A stretch of 45,243 nt of DNA, taken from positions 1 through 45,243 of the forward strand of contig SZPH01000022.1 of NCBI GenBank assembly GCA_030263615.1. The letters run 5' to 3'. The notes below the pieces were generated by a model that saw only the letters and a list, made by a program, of their open reading frames with translations, was not told where the DNA came from and did no database searches. Positions within the stretch are counted from its first letter, which is position 1; the number at the start of each line of letters is the position of its first letter. Of the stretch, positions 1-8,331 are shown piece after piece. Origin of the DNA: Villigracilis sp900696595 (GTDB lineage: Bacteria > Chloroflexota > Anaerolineae > Anaerolineales > Villigracilaceae). Made by a program: the position numbers and the translations under genes.

Positions 1-187
1 CCGTGTGCAAGCAAAGGTTGTCAGCGCCTCCGCTCAAGCCGCCGTCCTGTGCGAAGCCCCCTGTGGGCGGCGGCGGTTTACGAGGGAAATCCCGCGCCGC
101 CTTCTCCTTCCGCATCGTGGATTTGCGCCCACGCATGGTTGCGGAAAAAATTGCGAATGACGGCATATACATCCGGAGCGGGACCAG

Positions 188-1084
188 TTACGCCGCCCCC
201 TCCGCCAGCGCAATCGCTCCCAACATTCCGGCGCGATTCCCCAGCCCAGGGTGGACGATATAGGATTCGATCCTTTCCGTCACAAGCGCCGACTGGATGT
301 ATCCGTTGATCCGCTCGCGGGTCTTTTGTCGAATCAACGGAAGCAGATGCGGCAGCGAACCGACCCCGCCGCCGAGGATGATGCGTTGCGGCGAAAGAGT
401 CATCGCGTAACTGGCAAGCGCCTGCGCAATGTATTCCGCCTCAAGTTCCCAGGCGGGGTGACGCGCCTCGAGCGTCTCCGCGCGACGCCCCCATCTTTTT
501 TCCAGCGCAACGCCCGAAGCCAGCCCCTCAAAACAATCGCCGTGAAACGGGCACGCGCCTTCAAACGGGTCTTTTTGGATGTCATGCTTCAGGGGGATAT
601 GTCCCATCTCCGGGTGGAGCAAGCCATGCAGGAGACTGCCTTCGACGAACGCGCCTCCGCCCACGCCCGTGCCGATGGTCAGATAAATGAATGTGTCCAA
701 GCCTTGAGCCGCGCCCCAGCGCTGTTCGCCCAGCGCCGCGCCGTTGACGTCGGTGTCGAAGGCGATAGGAACATCGAACGACTTGCGCAACATTCCAACC
801 ACGTTTACGTTCGACCAGCCCGGTTTGGGAGTCGGTAAAACATACCCATAGGTTGACGAAGCCGGGTTCGGGTCGAGCGGGCCAAAACAGGCGAAGCCGA
901 TGGCGGAAAGTTTGCCGAAGCGTTCCTCCTGCTCTTTGAAAAACGCCGTCGCGCGCCGGAGCGTCTCTGCGGGCGATGTCGTTTCAATGCGCGTTTCCGC
1001 CAGAATATGACGCGCGTCCGCCCCGACCGCGCAAATGAACTTCGTCCCACCGCCTTCGATTCCGCCAAATAATCGTTTTGCCAT
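188..1084 (-). CDS. ROK-family sugar kinase (fructokinase-like)
   Basis: Predicted cytoplasmic kinase that phosphorylates a hexose, probably fructose, with ATP. The 298-aa protein starts with a ROK phosphate-binding loop (GGIEGGGTKF), carries the central DTDVNGAALGE and TIGTGVGGG motifs, and has the zinc-knuckle segment GHIPLKH...CPFHGDCFEGLASG, which in the family is typical of ScrK/GmuE-type fructokinases. The start at 1084 is chosen because GGGAGGATAT sits just upstream; the open frame extends to 1165 but that part overlaps the upstream gene. It lies 23 bp after the DtxR-type regulator on the same strand, so the two are probably co-transcribed. Mannokinase or glucokinase activity cannot be excluded. 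Confidence 0.88.
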   Translation of the reverse strand: MAKRLFGGIEGGGTKFICAVGADARHILAETRIETTSPAETLRRATAFFKEQEERFGKLSAIGFACFGPLDPNPASSTYGYVLPTPKPGWSNVNVVGMLRKSFDVPIAFDTDVNGAALGEQRWGAAQGLDTFIYLTIGTGVGGGAFVEGSLLHGLLHPEMGHIPLKHDIQKDPFEGACPFHGDCFEGLASGVALEKRWGRRAETLEARHPAWELEAEYIAQALASYAMTLSPQRIILGGGVGSLPHLLPLIRQKTRERINGYIQSALVTERIESYIVHPGLGNRAGMLGAIALAEGAA

Positions 1085-1107
1085 ATATCCTCCCAGCCAT
1101 TGTAAAC

Positions 1108-1803
1108 TTACTTTTTCAACGGCGGCAGTTTGTTTCCCTCGCCGCGCTTTGTCACCTCCACCCATAAAGACTGCGACAACTCATACCCGACAATGTGGTC
1201 GTGAGGTTTCATCTCCAGCCGCAGCGGGCCCTTGAACGGCGCGCAACTCAAAAGATGAAACGGCGTCCCCGGCGTCAGCCCGATCTCGGCGATGTAGCGC
1301 AGTTTGTCCAGATCGTGCGTGCGGACGCGGCTCACGACGCAATCCGAACCGGATGGCACGCTCGTCAACGCCTCGTCCCGCACCTCGGGCATGACCCCCG
1401 CCTTGGACGGAATCGGCTCCCCATGCGGACAGCGCGTCGGGTAGCCCGCCAGTTCGTCCATGCGGGCTTCGATCTCGTCGTTGATGCCGCGCTCGAAAGT
1501 ATCCGCCAGGTCGTGCGCCGTCGCCCAATCATACTTCATCACGCGCACGAGAAAAACCTCCGTCAGGCGATGACGCCGCAGCGCGGGCATGGCAATGCGC
1601 TCGCCCGCCGCCGTCAGACGCACCCCCCGGTACGGTTCGTGGATCAGGTATCCGTTCCGGTTGAGCCGCTTGACCATCGTCGAGATCGCCTGCGCCGACG
1701 CATCCACCTCCGAACTGAGAAGCGAAAGCGGCACCTGCTCATGATCCTGTTGCAGGCGGTAAATCTCAGCGGCATAGCGCATCATGGCGGGGCTGACGGT
1801 CAT
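1108..1803 (-). CDS. DtxR/MntR-type transcriptional regulator with altered metal site
   Basis: A 231-aa regulator with the three-part DtxR layout: N-terminal winged helix (SAQAISTMVKRLNRNGYL, then VRLTAAGE), a metal-binding/dimerisation helix region (RRHRLTEVFLVRVM, then AHDLADTFERGINDEIEARM, with CPHGEPIPS after it), and a C-terminal SH3-like FeoA domain. Family members repress metal-uptake genes when loaded with Fe2+ or Mn2+. By eye, the ancillary-site His, Glu and His are kept, but the residues equivalent to DtxR Met10, Cys102 and His106 appear as Arg, Asp and Arg, so metal sensing may differ. The start at 1803 has GGAG nine bases upstream; an upstream ATG at 1818 has no visible ribosome site. 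It precedes the ROK kinase and is divergent from the MFS gene. Confidence 0.85.
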   Translation of the reverse strand: MTVSPAMMRYAAEIYRLQQDHEQVPLSLLSSEVDASAQAISTMVKRLNRNGYLIHEPYRGVRLTAAGERIAMPALRRHRLTEVFLVRVMKYDWATAHDLADTFERGINDEIEARMDELAGYPTRCPHGEPIPSKAGVMPEVRDEALTSVPSGSDCVVSRVRTHDLDKLRYIAEIGLTPGTPFHLLSCAPFKGPLRLEMKPHDHIVGYELSQSLWVEVTKRGEGNKLPPLKK

Positions 1804-1949
1804 AAAAGAAAACTCCATTGCCGAAATTGCTAAAATTTATTACAAATATCTATATTATTCGGGAAATTATACTACCCAACTCTTCGCAAATCCTCATAAA
1901 CCGCATTTACAATCCCGTAATCCTCAACCGTTCAACCCCAAAACCTTCC
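1804..1949. promoter_or_regulatory. AT-rich divergent promoter region
   Basis: This stretch between the DtxR-type gene and the MFS gene is far more AT-rich than the surrounding sequence, as expected of back-to-back promoters. It contains a short palindrome at 1845-1856 (AATAT, two bases, ATATT) and a TATACT hexamer at about 1868 that could be a -10 element for the plus-strand gene. I cannot identify a convincing -35 element or a classical DtxR operator. Regulation of the MFS gene by the adjacent regulator is an inference from position only. Confidence 0.45.
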
Positions 1950-3254
1950 ATGCTCATCAAACGCCTGCAACTCGCCCTCATTCACACCGCCGTCGCCATG
2001 ACCCTCGCGCCCATCAACAGCGCGCTCAACCGCGTCATGATCTTTGAACTCGGCGTCTCCAAAACGCTGTTCACAGCGCTGGCCATCTTTCCCTACCTGC
2101 TCGCGCCGATGCAAGTCGTCATCGGCTCATTCTCCGACCGCCATCCCATCCTTGGCTATCGTCGCTCGCCATACATCCTCGCCGGTCTCATCCTGTGCGT
2201 CGTCGGCGTCGCCATTTCCCCGCAGGTCGCCATCCTCATCAGCGAAAACTTCACGCTCGGCGTCGCGGCGGGCATCCTCGCCTTTGGGATATGGGGCATG
2301 GGCTACAACCTCTCCGCCGTCTGTTATCTTTCGCTCGCCTCCGAACTCTCCGGCGAAAACGGGCGCGGAAAAACCATCGCCGCCATGTTCATCGTCATGG
2401 TCGCCGGGTTGATCGCGACGGGACTCAGCCTGAGCAGGATGGTCCCCGCCTTTGACCTGATCGCCCTCCAGCGGGCATTCCTCGCCGTCGCCGCCTCCGC
2501 CCTGACGTTGGGCCTGATCGGCCTCTTCAAACTCGAGCCGCGCTCGAACCTTTCCTCCCCAACCCCGCGCTCCGAAAATTATTCCGTCAAACAGATGACC
2601 GCCGCCATCACCGAGAACCGCGTGGCGAAGATTTTCTTCGTCTATCTGTTCCTGCTTCTTGCCGCCATCCTCAGCCAGGACGTGTTGCTCGAACCCTTCG
2701 CCGCCCAGGCATTCGGCATGACCCTCAAACAGACTTCGCGCATCATCTCGATCACCAATACGTTCGCGCTGATCGCCTTCATCGTCGCCGGAATTTTGGA
2801 CGGGCGCATGAAAAAGAAATACGTCGCGCAGATCGGCAACCTCGGCGCCCTGTTCGGCTTCGTCGCCATCGTCGCCAGCGGATTGAGCGCCAGCGCGGGC
2901 GCGTTCTACATCGGCATCACCCTGCTCGGATTCGGAACCGGCATTTCCACCATCGCCAACCTCTCGCTCATGTTCGACCTGACCGTGCCGGAGAAAGTCG
3001 GGCTATACATCGGCGCCTGGGGGTTTTCAAACGGGCTTTCGCGCCTGATCGGGCTGCTCATGGCCGGAGCGATCGCCGACCTCGCCACGCAGGTCATGGG
3101 CAATTCTTTGAGCGGGTATCTCGTCGTCTTCGGCATCGAAGCGCTCATGCTCTTCATCGCCGCCATCATGCTCTACCGCATTGACGTGGGGGCGTTTCAA
3201 AAGAAAGCGCACGAACCGGAATTTTTGGAAAAGGCGGCATTAAGCGTAGAGTAG
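1950..3254 (+). CDS. MFS transporter of the PucC/LhaA (BCD) family
   Basis: A 434-aa polytopic membrane protein with about 12 hydrophobic segments. The N-terminal half carries the signature of the bacteriochlorophyll-delivery branch of the major facilitator superfamily: LNRVMIFELGVS, then a loop with GSFSDRHPILGYRRSPYI. In phototrophs PucC and LhaA support assembly of light-harvesting complexes. No photosynthesis gene is visible in this window, so the substrate here is unknown. The ATG at 1950 is chosen because conserved sequence begins there; the open frame upstream to 1818 translates into poor AT-rich sequence. It is divergent from the DtxR-type regulator. Family placement is firm; function is not. 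Confidence 0.82.
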   Translation: MLIKRLQLALIHTAVAMTLAPINSALNRVMIFELGVSKTLFTALAIFPYLLAPMQVVIGSFSDRHPILGYRRSPYILAGLILCVVGVAISPQVAILISENFTLGVAAGILAFGIWGMGYNLSAVCYLSLASELSGENGRGKTIAAMFIVMVAGLIATGLSLSRMVPAFDLIALQRAFLAVAASALTLGLIGLFKLEPRSNLSSPTPRSENYSVKQMTAAITENRVAKIFFVYLFLLLAAILSQDVLLEPFAAQAFGMTLKQTSRIISITNTFALIAFIVAGILDGRMKKKYVAQIGNLGALFGFVAIVASGLSASAGAFYIGITLLGFGTGISTIANLSLMFDLTVPEKVGLYIGAWGFSNGLSRLIGLLMAGAIADLATQVMGNSLSGYLVVFGIEALMLFIAAIMLYRIDVGAFQKKAHEPEFLEKAALSVE

Positions 3255-3369
3255 GGACAACCCTCTCATCCTTTCAACGCATCATTACATAAGAAAAGGG
3301 TCGCCCTTTACCGGCAGGACGGCCCTTTCGTCGCGTCAAAGCGCATTATTGGATTCAGACAGGTCGCCC
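3255..3369. terminator. Convergent intergenic region with hairpins
   Basis: This 115-bp gap separates the MFS gene from the convergent helicase gene. It holds interrupted complementary runs (AAAGGG near 3296, CCCTTT near 3305, GCCCTTT near 3322) able to form alternative hairpins. It probably terminates one or both genes, but no strong T-tract is visible. Confidence 0.35.
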
Positions 3370-6000
3370 CTACAATAGCTCATTCAAAATTGCCAGCGTC
3401 TCCGCTTTTCCCCCGTATCCGTTCTCTCCGCCGGGTCCCACGCAGGAGGGGCAACCGTCTTCGCAGGCGCAGTCACTGACCAATTCATGCGCCCGGCGGA
3501 TCAATTCATCGTGCAACTCGAACAATCTTTCGCTGAAACCGATTCCCGCCGGTACGAGGTCGTACAGGACGACAGACGGCCGACCATTGACCGCAGACCA
3601 GGCAGGCTCGGCATAAACGCCAAGATCGCGCGCGTCGCACATCAGGAACAACGGCGCAAGGTTGCCGAGGACAAATCCCAGCCCGCTCAACCCGCTGCGG
3701 ATGCGGACGTTCTGCTCCGCTTTACGGTGGCAACTTTGGCAAAGGGTGATGAGGTTGTCGAGCCGGTTGGCTTGTTCGACCACGAAGCGCAACATCTCCC
3801 GATGTTGCACTGCAAAGTCGGGAGACTTTGCGCTCCAAGATGTTACGCTCCGAGACTTTGCGCTCCGGTTCAGAAACGCCCTGAACGGAATCTTGTGATG
3901 CACGTCATGTTCGCGGGTTGATTCCGCCGCGCCGCACACCTGACATTTGAACTGATCCCGTTTGCGGACGGCGAGTCTTGTCTTTTGCCAGTCCGGCCCA
4001 TAGTCGTTGGGGTCGTTCGTCCACATGCCCGCATCGCGCAATGTCTTCAACGCGGACTCTGACAGCGCGACCCAATAGCCGGTTGTCTGCAATTCAGATG
4101 GCGGCAAGTCCAATGGCTCCTGTCCCAAGTTCTCATTCGTAAACCAGCGAATTTTGCGAAAGCCGACGACTTGAGTCGTGACCTGTATTTCACCATAGCC
4201 TTTGTCGCCGCCGGGGACGGCGGCTTGAGCCTGTGGAGTTGTGATCTGTATCTCCGACTGCTGTTGCGCTTCGGTGTAGTAATCCAAATCAACAGGCAAA
4301 AGATGGGCGATACGGTTTTCGAGATCGAGTTCCTGCACAAGGTATTGCCGGGCTTCGTGCATGTAGATTGCGCCGGGGTGGACCATCCAATTGGCGGATT
4401 CGCCGTCCACTGTGCCGACAATCGTCGGACGTCCGTCGTCCGCGGTCGTGTGTAACACCACGCCTTGCGGAGAAGCCGAACGCAGGGAAATGTTCGCGGC
4501 AGGGTAGGCGTCCTGCATCCAGAAATATTTTTCGTTCGAGAAATGCGCCTCGTTGTTGGATGTCAGGAATTGAAGATACTCTTCGATCAACTCCCAGGAC
4601 AGCGAGCCGAAGCCTTCGTTTTTTTGAAACGGCAATTCAAACATGGCGCAGCGCAGATGATTGAGCAGAATCAGCAGATGGTTTGGGTTGACCCGCGCCG
4701 TCTCCGGCGAACGCTCGAAGAAGTATTCGGGGTGATGCGCGAGGAACTGGTCAAGCGGATTCGGCGACGCGATGAGAATTGAGAGGGCGGGAGAATCTCC
4801 GCGCCCGGCGCGACCGGCTTGCTGGCGCGCGCTGGCAATTGTGCCGGGGTAGCCGACCATCAACGCCGCGCCCAGCCCGCCGATGTCTATGCCGAGTTCA
4901 AGGGCGTTGGTGGCGACGACGGTTTTGACCGAGCCGTCGCGCAATCCCTGTTCGATCTCGCGGCGTTGGCGGGGCAGATAGCCGGAACGATAGCCGCGGA
5001 TGGAGGATGAGGTAATAGTGAATGGTGAATAGTTGGGTTGAGATGTCCTCTTCCCTATTCCCTGGTCTCTATTCGCTTGCAAATGCGTCAGCAGGATTTC
5101 GACGCTTCTTCTCGTGCGGGCGAAGACGACGGTTTGAATATTGTAAGTCAGCAGATTATTTGCCAAGCGAACCGCTTCGAGCAGACTGCTCGCCCGCAAG
5201 CCGAGGGCGGCGTTGAGGACGGGCGGGTTGTAGATAATGAAGTGACGCTCGCCGCGCGGCGAGCCGTCGTCATCCACCAGCTCGACGGGCTCTTCGATGA
5301 GTGTTTCGGCGAGTTCCTTTGGGTTGCCGATGGTGGCGGACGCCAGAATAAATTTTGGCGTACTTCCATAGAGCTTTGCCACGCGCTTAAGCCTGCGAAT
5401 GACGTTGGCGACGTGCGAACCGAAGACTCCGCGATAGGTGTGCGCCTCGTCAATGACGACGAATTGCAGGTCCGAGAGGAAGTCGCTCCAGTTGGCGTGA
5501 TGCGGCAGGATGCCGGTGTGAAGCATGTCGGGGTTCGATAAAACGATGCGGGCGGTCTTGCGGATGGAGGGGCGTTGCGATTGCGGGGTGTCGCCGTCAT
5601 AAATAGCAGGTGTCAGGCGCCAGGTATCAGGTGTCAGGTTGGTAAGTGAGGAAAGTTGATCTTGCGCGAGGGCTTTGGTGGGAAAGAGGTATAACGCCCT
5701 TGCCTGCGGGTTTTCGAGCAACGTTGCCAGAACGGGCAGGTTGTAGGCGAGAGTCTTTCCGCTGGCGGTGCCGGTGGCGAGGATGAGGTTGCGGCGGGCG
5801 CGGGCATGAGTCCAGGCCGTCCGTTGGTGGGAATAGAGCAGGGAAATGCTCCGGGTGGATAAGGCTGATCGAAGCGTATCCGGCGCGTCGTCCGGGAAGG
5901 GAAGCGTTTTTGCGGCGCGGGGAGGAGTCGTCCGCCAGGCGACAAGGTTCGGCGCGGTCTCTTCATCCTGTTTCCAGAAATCCAAAAGAGATGCAAGCAT
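3370..6000 (-). CDS. DEAH-box helicase, MrfA/Hrq1-like, with inserted HNH domain
   Basis: An 876-aa superfamily 2 helicase. Walker A is at about 75-83 (ATGTASGKT) and the DEAH box at about 184-187, followed by SATIGNP; the second RecA domain has TNALELGIDIGG and QQAGRAGRG. The C-terminus is a DUF1998/MZB-type module ending in a four-Cys cluster (CACEDGCPSC). B. subtilis MrfA and yeast Hrq1 share this layout and act in DNA damage repair. Unusually, a complete-looking HNH segment (KCQVCG, DVHHKIPFRAF, NLITLCQSCHRK) sits at about 678-765. Three short low-complexity stretches, matching DNA repeats at about 5611-5645, 5010-5075 and 3789-3866, interrupt the protein in frame. It starts 3 bp after the flippase-like gene, so it is probably translationally coupled to it. 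Confidence 0.88.
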   Translation of the reverse strand: MLASLLDFWKQDEETAPNLVAWRTTPPRAAKTLPFPDDAPDTLRSALSTRSISLLYSHQRTAWTHARARRNLILATGTASGKTLAYNLPVLATLLENPQARALYLFPTKALAQDQLSSLTNLTPDTWRLTPAIYDGDTPQSQRPSIRKTARIVLSNPDMLHTGILPHHANWSDFLSDLQFVVIDEAHTYRGVFGSHVANVIRRLKRVAKLYGSTPKFILASATIGNPKELAETLIEEPVELVDDDGSPRGERHFIIYNPPVLNAALGLRASSLLEAVRLANNLLTYNIQTVVFARTRRSVEILLTHLQANRDQGIGKRTSQPNYSPFTITSSSIRGYRSGYLPRQRREIEQGLRDGSVKTVVATNALELGIDIGGLGAALMVGYPGTIASARQQAGRAGRGDSPALSILIASPNPLDQFLAHHPEYFFERSPETARVNPNHLLILLNHLRCAMFELPFQKNEGFGSLSWELIEEYLQFLTSNNEAHFSNEKYFWMQDAYPAANISLRSASPQGVVLHTTADDGRPTIVGTVDGESANWMVHPGAIYMHEARQYLVQELDLENRIAHLLPVDLDYYTEAQQQSEIQITTPQAQAAVPGGDKGYGEIQVTTQVVGFRKIRWFTNENLGQEPLDLPPSELQTTGYWVALSESALKTLRDAGMWTNDPNDYGPDWQKTRLAVRKRDQFKCQVCGAAESTREHDVHHKIPFRAFLNRSAKSRSVTSWSAKSPDFAVQHREMLRFVVEQANRLDNLITLCQSCHRKAEQNVRIRSGLSGLGFVLGNLAPLFLMCDARDLGVYAEPAWSAVNGRPSVVLYDLVPAGIGFSERLFELHDELIRRAHELVSDCACEDGCPSCVGPGGENGYGGKAETLAILNELL
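3789..3866. repeat. In-frame palindromic repeat cluster inside the helicase gene
   Basis: Two perfect hairpins lie side by side: GCAACATC-TCCC-GATGTTGC at 3789-3808 and GCAAAGTC-GGGA-GACTTTGC at 3812-3831. The 15-mer GAGACTTTGCGCTCC then occurs twice, at 3822 and 3852, a 30-bp period. The segment is translated, on the minus strand, inside the HNH domain and gives the repeated tripeptide-rich stretch around SAKS. Both the period and the framing are multiples of three, so the gene stays open. Confidence 0.75.
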
Positions 6001-6003
6001 GGA

Positions 6004-7014
6004 TCAATCCAGCGGGTCGGGACGCTCGGTGTGTAAGCCGCGAAACGCCCATGCGCCGACGCCCAGCGGAAACCAGAACGTGACGGCGCGATATAAAAGC
6101 GTGATGACGACGGCTTGACTCCAGTTGACGTTGAGCGAAGTGAGCGCGATGGGCATGATGCCCTCGACGATGCCGATGCCGGAGGGCGTGGGCGAAACGA
6201 TGAGAAAAAGATACGCCAGCGAAAAGCCTGCGATGATGGTGCCTGTGGAAAAAGGGACTTCGAACGCAAGGAAGCAACAGATGAGGATCAACATCAGCAA
6301 GCCCTTGTCGAAGATGCCCCATAGAACCGGGCGGACGAGGCTGATGGGTTTTTCGGTCAGTCCGGAGAAGCCGTCGGCGATTTCGTGGGCGAAGGCATGG
6401 GCGCGCTCTTCGCTGAGGTAATTCTCCCGGCGGAAGAAGCGCACGACGCGGTTGATGGCGCGCGCGAATTTCGCCAGAATGTCGCCGAGCTTTTCGGCGG
6501 AACGATAGCCGATATAGAGGACCGAACCGTATGTGATTGCGATGGCAAATAGAAAGAGCGATGCGGTGATTTCACCCGTATTCAAGTCGTTGCGCCGGAC
6601 GAGGACGATGAGCCCCAGGGAGAGGATGACGAGAAAGGCGGCCTGGTCGAGCAAAAGAAACAACGCCGCCGCAACCGTGACTTTGCCGGTGGGATGCCCG
6701 CGCCGATGCGCTTCGGTTGCGAAGAGCGCGACTCCGCCCGCGCCCGCAGTGGGAGCCACGACGTTGACGAAGTTTGCCGCGGCGGCGATGCGGCTGAGGG
6801 TAAACACGTCTTCGTGGACGCCCAATAAGTGAAAGATGGACTGGTACATGCGTCCGCTGGAGATAAACCATGCGGATTGAACGATCAACGCAAGCAGGAA
6901 GAGGCTGAGATGCGCCTTGCGCAGGGTGAGCAGGATGGTCTCCAGTTCGCTGAAACTGAAGGCCGCCACCACCACGCCCAAAAACAAGACAACAAAGACG
7001 AAACTTTTCTTCAT
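6004..7014 (-). CDS. Lysylphosphatidylglycerol synthase TM-domain protein (flippase-like, UPF0104)
   Basis: A 336-aa integral membrane protein with about eight hydrophobic helices. The pattern ANFVNVVAPTAGAGGVALF followed by a Gly- and His-rich loop is typical of the membrane half of MprF-like proteins and of the UPF0104/YbhN family. There is no catalytic aminoacyl-transferase domain, so it is not a full MprF. Family members are thought to flip or handle lipids at the cytoplasmic membrane; the substrate is unknown here. It lies between the SH3 lipoprotein gene (18 bp upstream) and the helicase (3 bp downstream), all on the minus strand, which suggests one transcript. Confidence 0.82.
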   Translation of the reverse strand: MKKSFVFVVLFLGVVVAAFSFSELETILLTLRKAHLSLFLLALIVQSAWFISSGRMYQSIFHLLGVHEDVFTLSRIAAAANFVNVVAPTAGAGGVALFATEAHRRGHPTGKVTVAAALFLLLDQAAFLVILSLGLIVLVRRNDLNTGEITASLFLFAIAITYGSVLYIGYRSAEKLGDILAKFARAINRVVRFFRRENYLSEERAHAFAHEIADGFSGLTEKPISLVRPVLWGIFDKGLLMLILICCFLAFEVPFSTGTIIAGFSLAYLFLIVSPTPSGIGIVEGIMPIALTSLNVNWSQAVVITLLYRAVTFWFPLGVGAWAFRGLHTERPDPLD

Positions 7015-7032
7015 GCGTTGCGCTTCGGTCTT

Positions 7033-7812
7033 TTACGGCGCGGCGACGGGCAGGGTTTCAACCGCAACCGACACTTGCACAACGGAGGCGTACACCCAGG
7101 CGGTCTGATCGGGTTGATCGGGGACCTGGACGAGGATCCATTGCGAATCCGCTGTGCGCCCGATGGCGGGAGCCGATTGCCCGACGGCAAGCACATACAG
7201 CGGCGCGGCGTTGAAATCGGGCGCGGCATGCAGGTTTAGATCGTTGGTTCCGGCATTGGTCGCTGTGACAGAGGCGGATGGAGGCGGGGTCGTCGCTGCG
7301 TCCGGCGCAGGCGCGGTCCCGGTGACGGAGGGTTGCGTTTGCGTCACGAAGGCCAGCGTGACTCCCAGCAGGCGCGCCATTTCGATATCATATTGAACGT
7401 GCAATTCGCGCGCCTGGGAGATGCCTTCGGCGATAAGATTTACGTCTCCTTTACTGACGAAGAGAAGCAGGGTTTGGACTACCGCGTTCATATGCTGAAT
7501 TTGCATGGTCTTCAAATTCGCCAGACAGGCAGGCGCTTTCTGGTCCTGGGCTTCGCGCAGGACGCGCTGAAGTTCGGGGATGACCTGGATCAGTTGCGAT
7601 TGCGGCGTGTTGGAGGCCAGCGCGGCGTAATCGTCAAACTCGCGCATGTGTTTATGAACCTTGTCCACTTCGGCGGGAAGGTTCGCCTCATTACATGGAT
7701 CGGGAGTCTGGGTGACGGTTTCTGTGGGCGTTTCTTCGCCCGGAGCGGCGCCGCAGGCGGCGAGCAGGACGAGCGCGAGAATCGCGAAGACAATGTGTCG
7801 GATAAATCGCAT
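7033..7812 (-). CDS. SH3-domain lipoprotein
   Basis: A 259-aa secreted lipoprotein. The N-terminus is a classic type II signal (hydrophobic stretch then lipobox LLAACG), followed by a Thr/Pro-rich linker, a helical middle region of about 110 residues, a second Thr/Pro/Ala-rich linker, and a C-terminal bacterial SH3-like segment (LNLHAAPDFNAAPL...GQSAPAIGRTADSQWILVQVP...AWVYASVV). SH3b domains usually bind cell-wall peptides or proteins. The start at 7812 is supported by AGAGAGG just upstream; the open frame runs further but without a ribosome site. It is the first gene of a probable three-gene minus-strand operon. The middle domain is not recognised. Confidence 0.78.
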   Translation of the reverse strand: MRFIRHIVFAILALVLLAACGAAPGEETPTETVTQTPDPCNEANLPAEVDKVHKHMREFDDYAALASNTPQSQLIQVIPELQRVLREAQDQKAPACLANLKTMQIQHMNAVVQTLLLFVSKGDVNLIAEGISQARELHVQYDIEMARLLGVTLAFVTQTQPSVTGTAPAPDAATTPPPSASVTATNAGTNDLNLHAAPDFNAAPLYVLAVGQSAPAIGRTADSQWILVQVPDQPDQTAWVYASVVQVSVAVETLPVAAP

Positions 7813-8331
7813 AATGCCTCTCTTTGATTTCGAAACTTTTCCCTGCATTGTAACAAAGGAATGGGTTATCCCTGAAACCTCCCTGGCGATTACCCACATC
7901 TTTACGCCGCTTAATTCGGCAGGCTGACGCTTCGATGAACTCAGCGCAAGCGCTCTGCCTCAGTTCATGAAAGTCGGATATTGTACTTTTCCAAAATAAT
8001 CGAGCAATCCGCACTTGTGCCATTTTTCAACGCGAATGGCGCGAAGCGGACGAATTTACGCGAAAAATTTGCGGGATTCGAACCTTTCGCACAATTCGCG
8101 TTAAGGTTTTTTTCCCGGTTTAATTGTTAATCTGCAAAATCCGACTGGTTACGCCAGCCCGCAGGCAGCGCATTGAGCCTGTCGAAATGGCTTTCATGCG
8201 CTGAGCAGGCGGCTTTATCCCCGCGATTCTGAGTTGTGGGTAATCGCCAGAACCTCCTCATTGACAAGCGCGCCTGCGAGGAGTATCATTTTAGTTGATA
8301 AAGCCTATTTCTCCCGTAGGATTTATATAAG
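7813..8331. other. Repeat-rich intergenic region
   Basis: No gene is visible in this 519-bp gap. It holds the promoter region of the divergent SH3 lipoprotein gene, a 16-bp perfect inverted repeat (CTGGCGATTACCCACA at 7883-7898, complement at 8235-8250) enclosing dispersed-repeat sequence (palindromic pieces near 7934-7970 and 8172-8215), and the Rrf2 promoter at 8261-8289. The central part around 8030-8110 is built from variations of 'cgcgaa' and 'attcg' and looks like decayed repeat material. Confidence 0.6.
8261..8289 (+). promoter_or_regulatory. Sigma-70-type promoter of the Rrf2 gene
   Basis: A perfect TTGACA -35 box at 8261-8266 is followed after 17 bp by TATCAT at 8284-8289. Transcription would begin near 8296, about 36 bases before the Rrf2 start codon. 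Rrf2 proteins commonly regulate themselves, so an operator may overlap this site, but I see no clear palindrome. Confidence 0.7.

Noticed and set aside
1..187. Possible coding remnant left of the ROK kinase
   Set aside because: A minus-strand frame has a short plausible-looking stretch but stops after about 36 codons, and no start, ribosome site or family similarity could be shown. Nothing is called.
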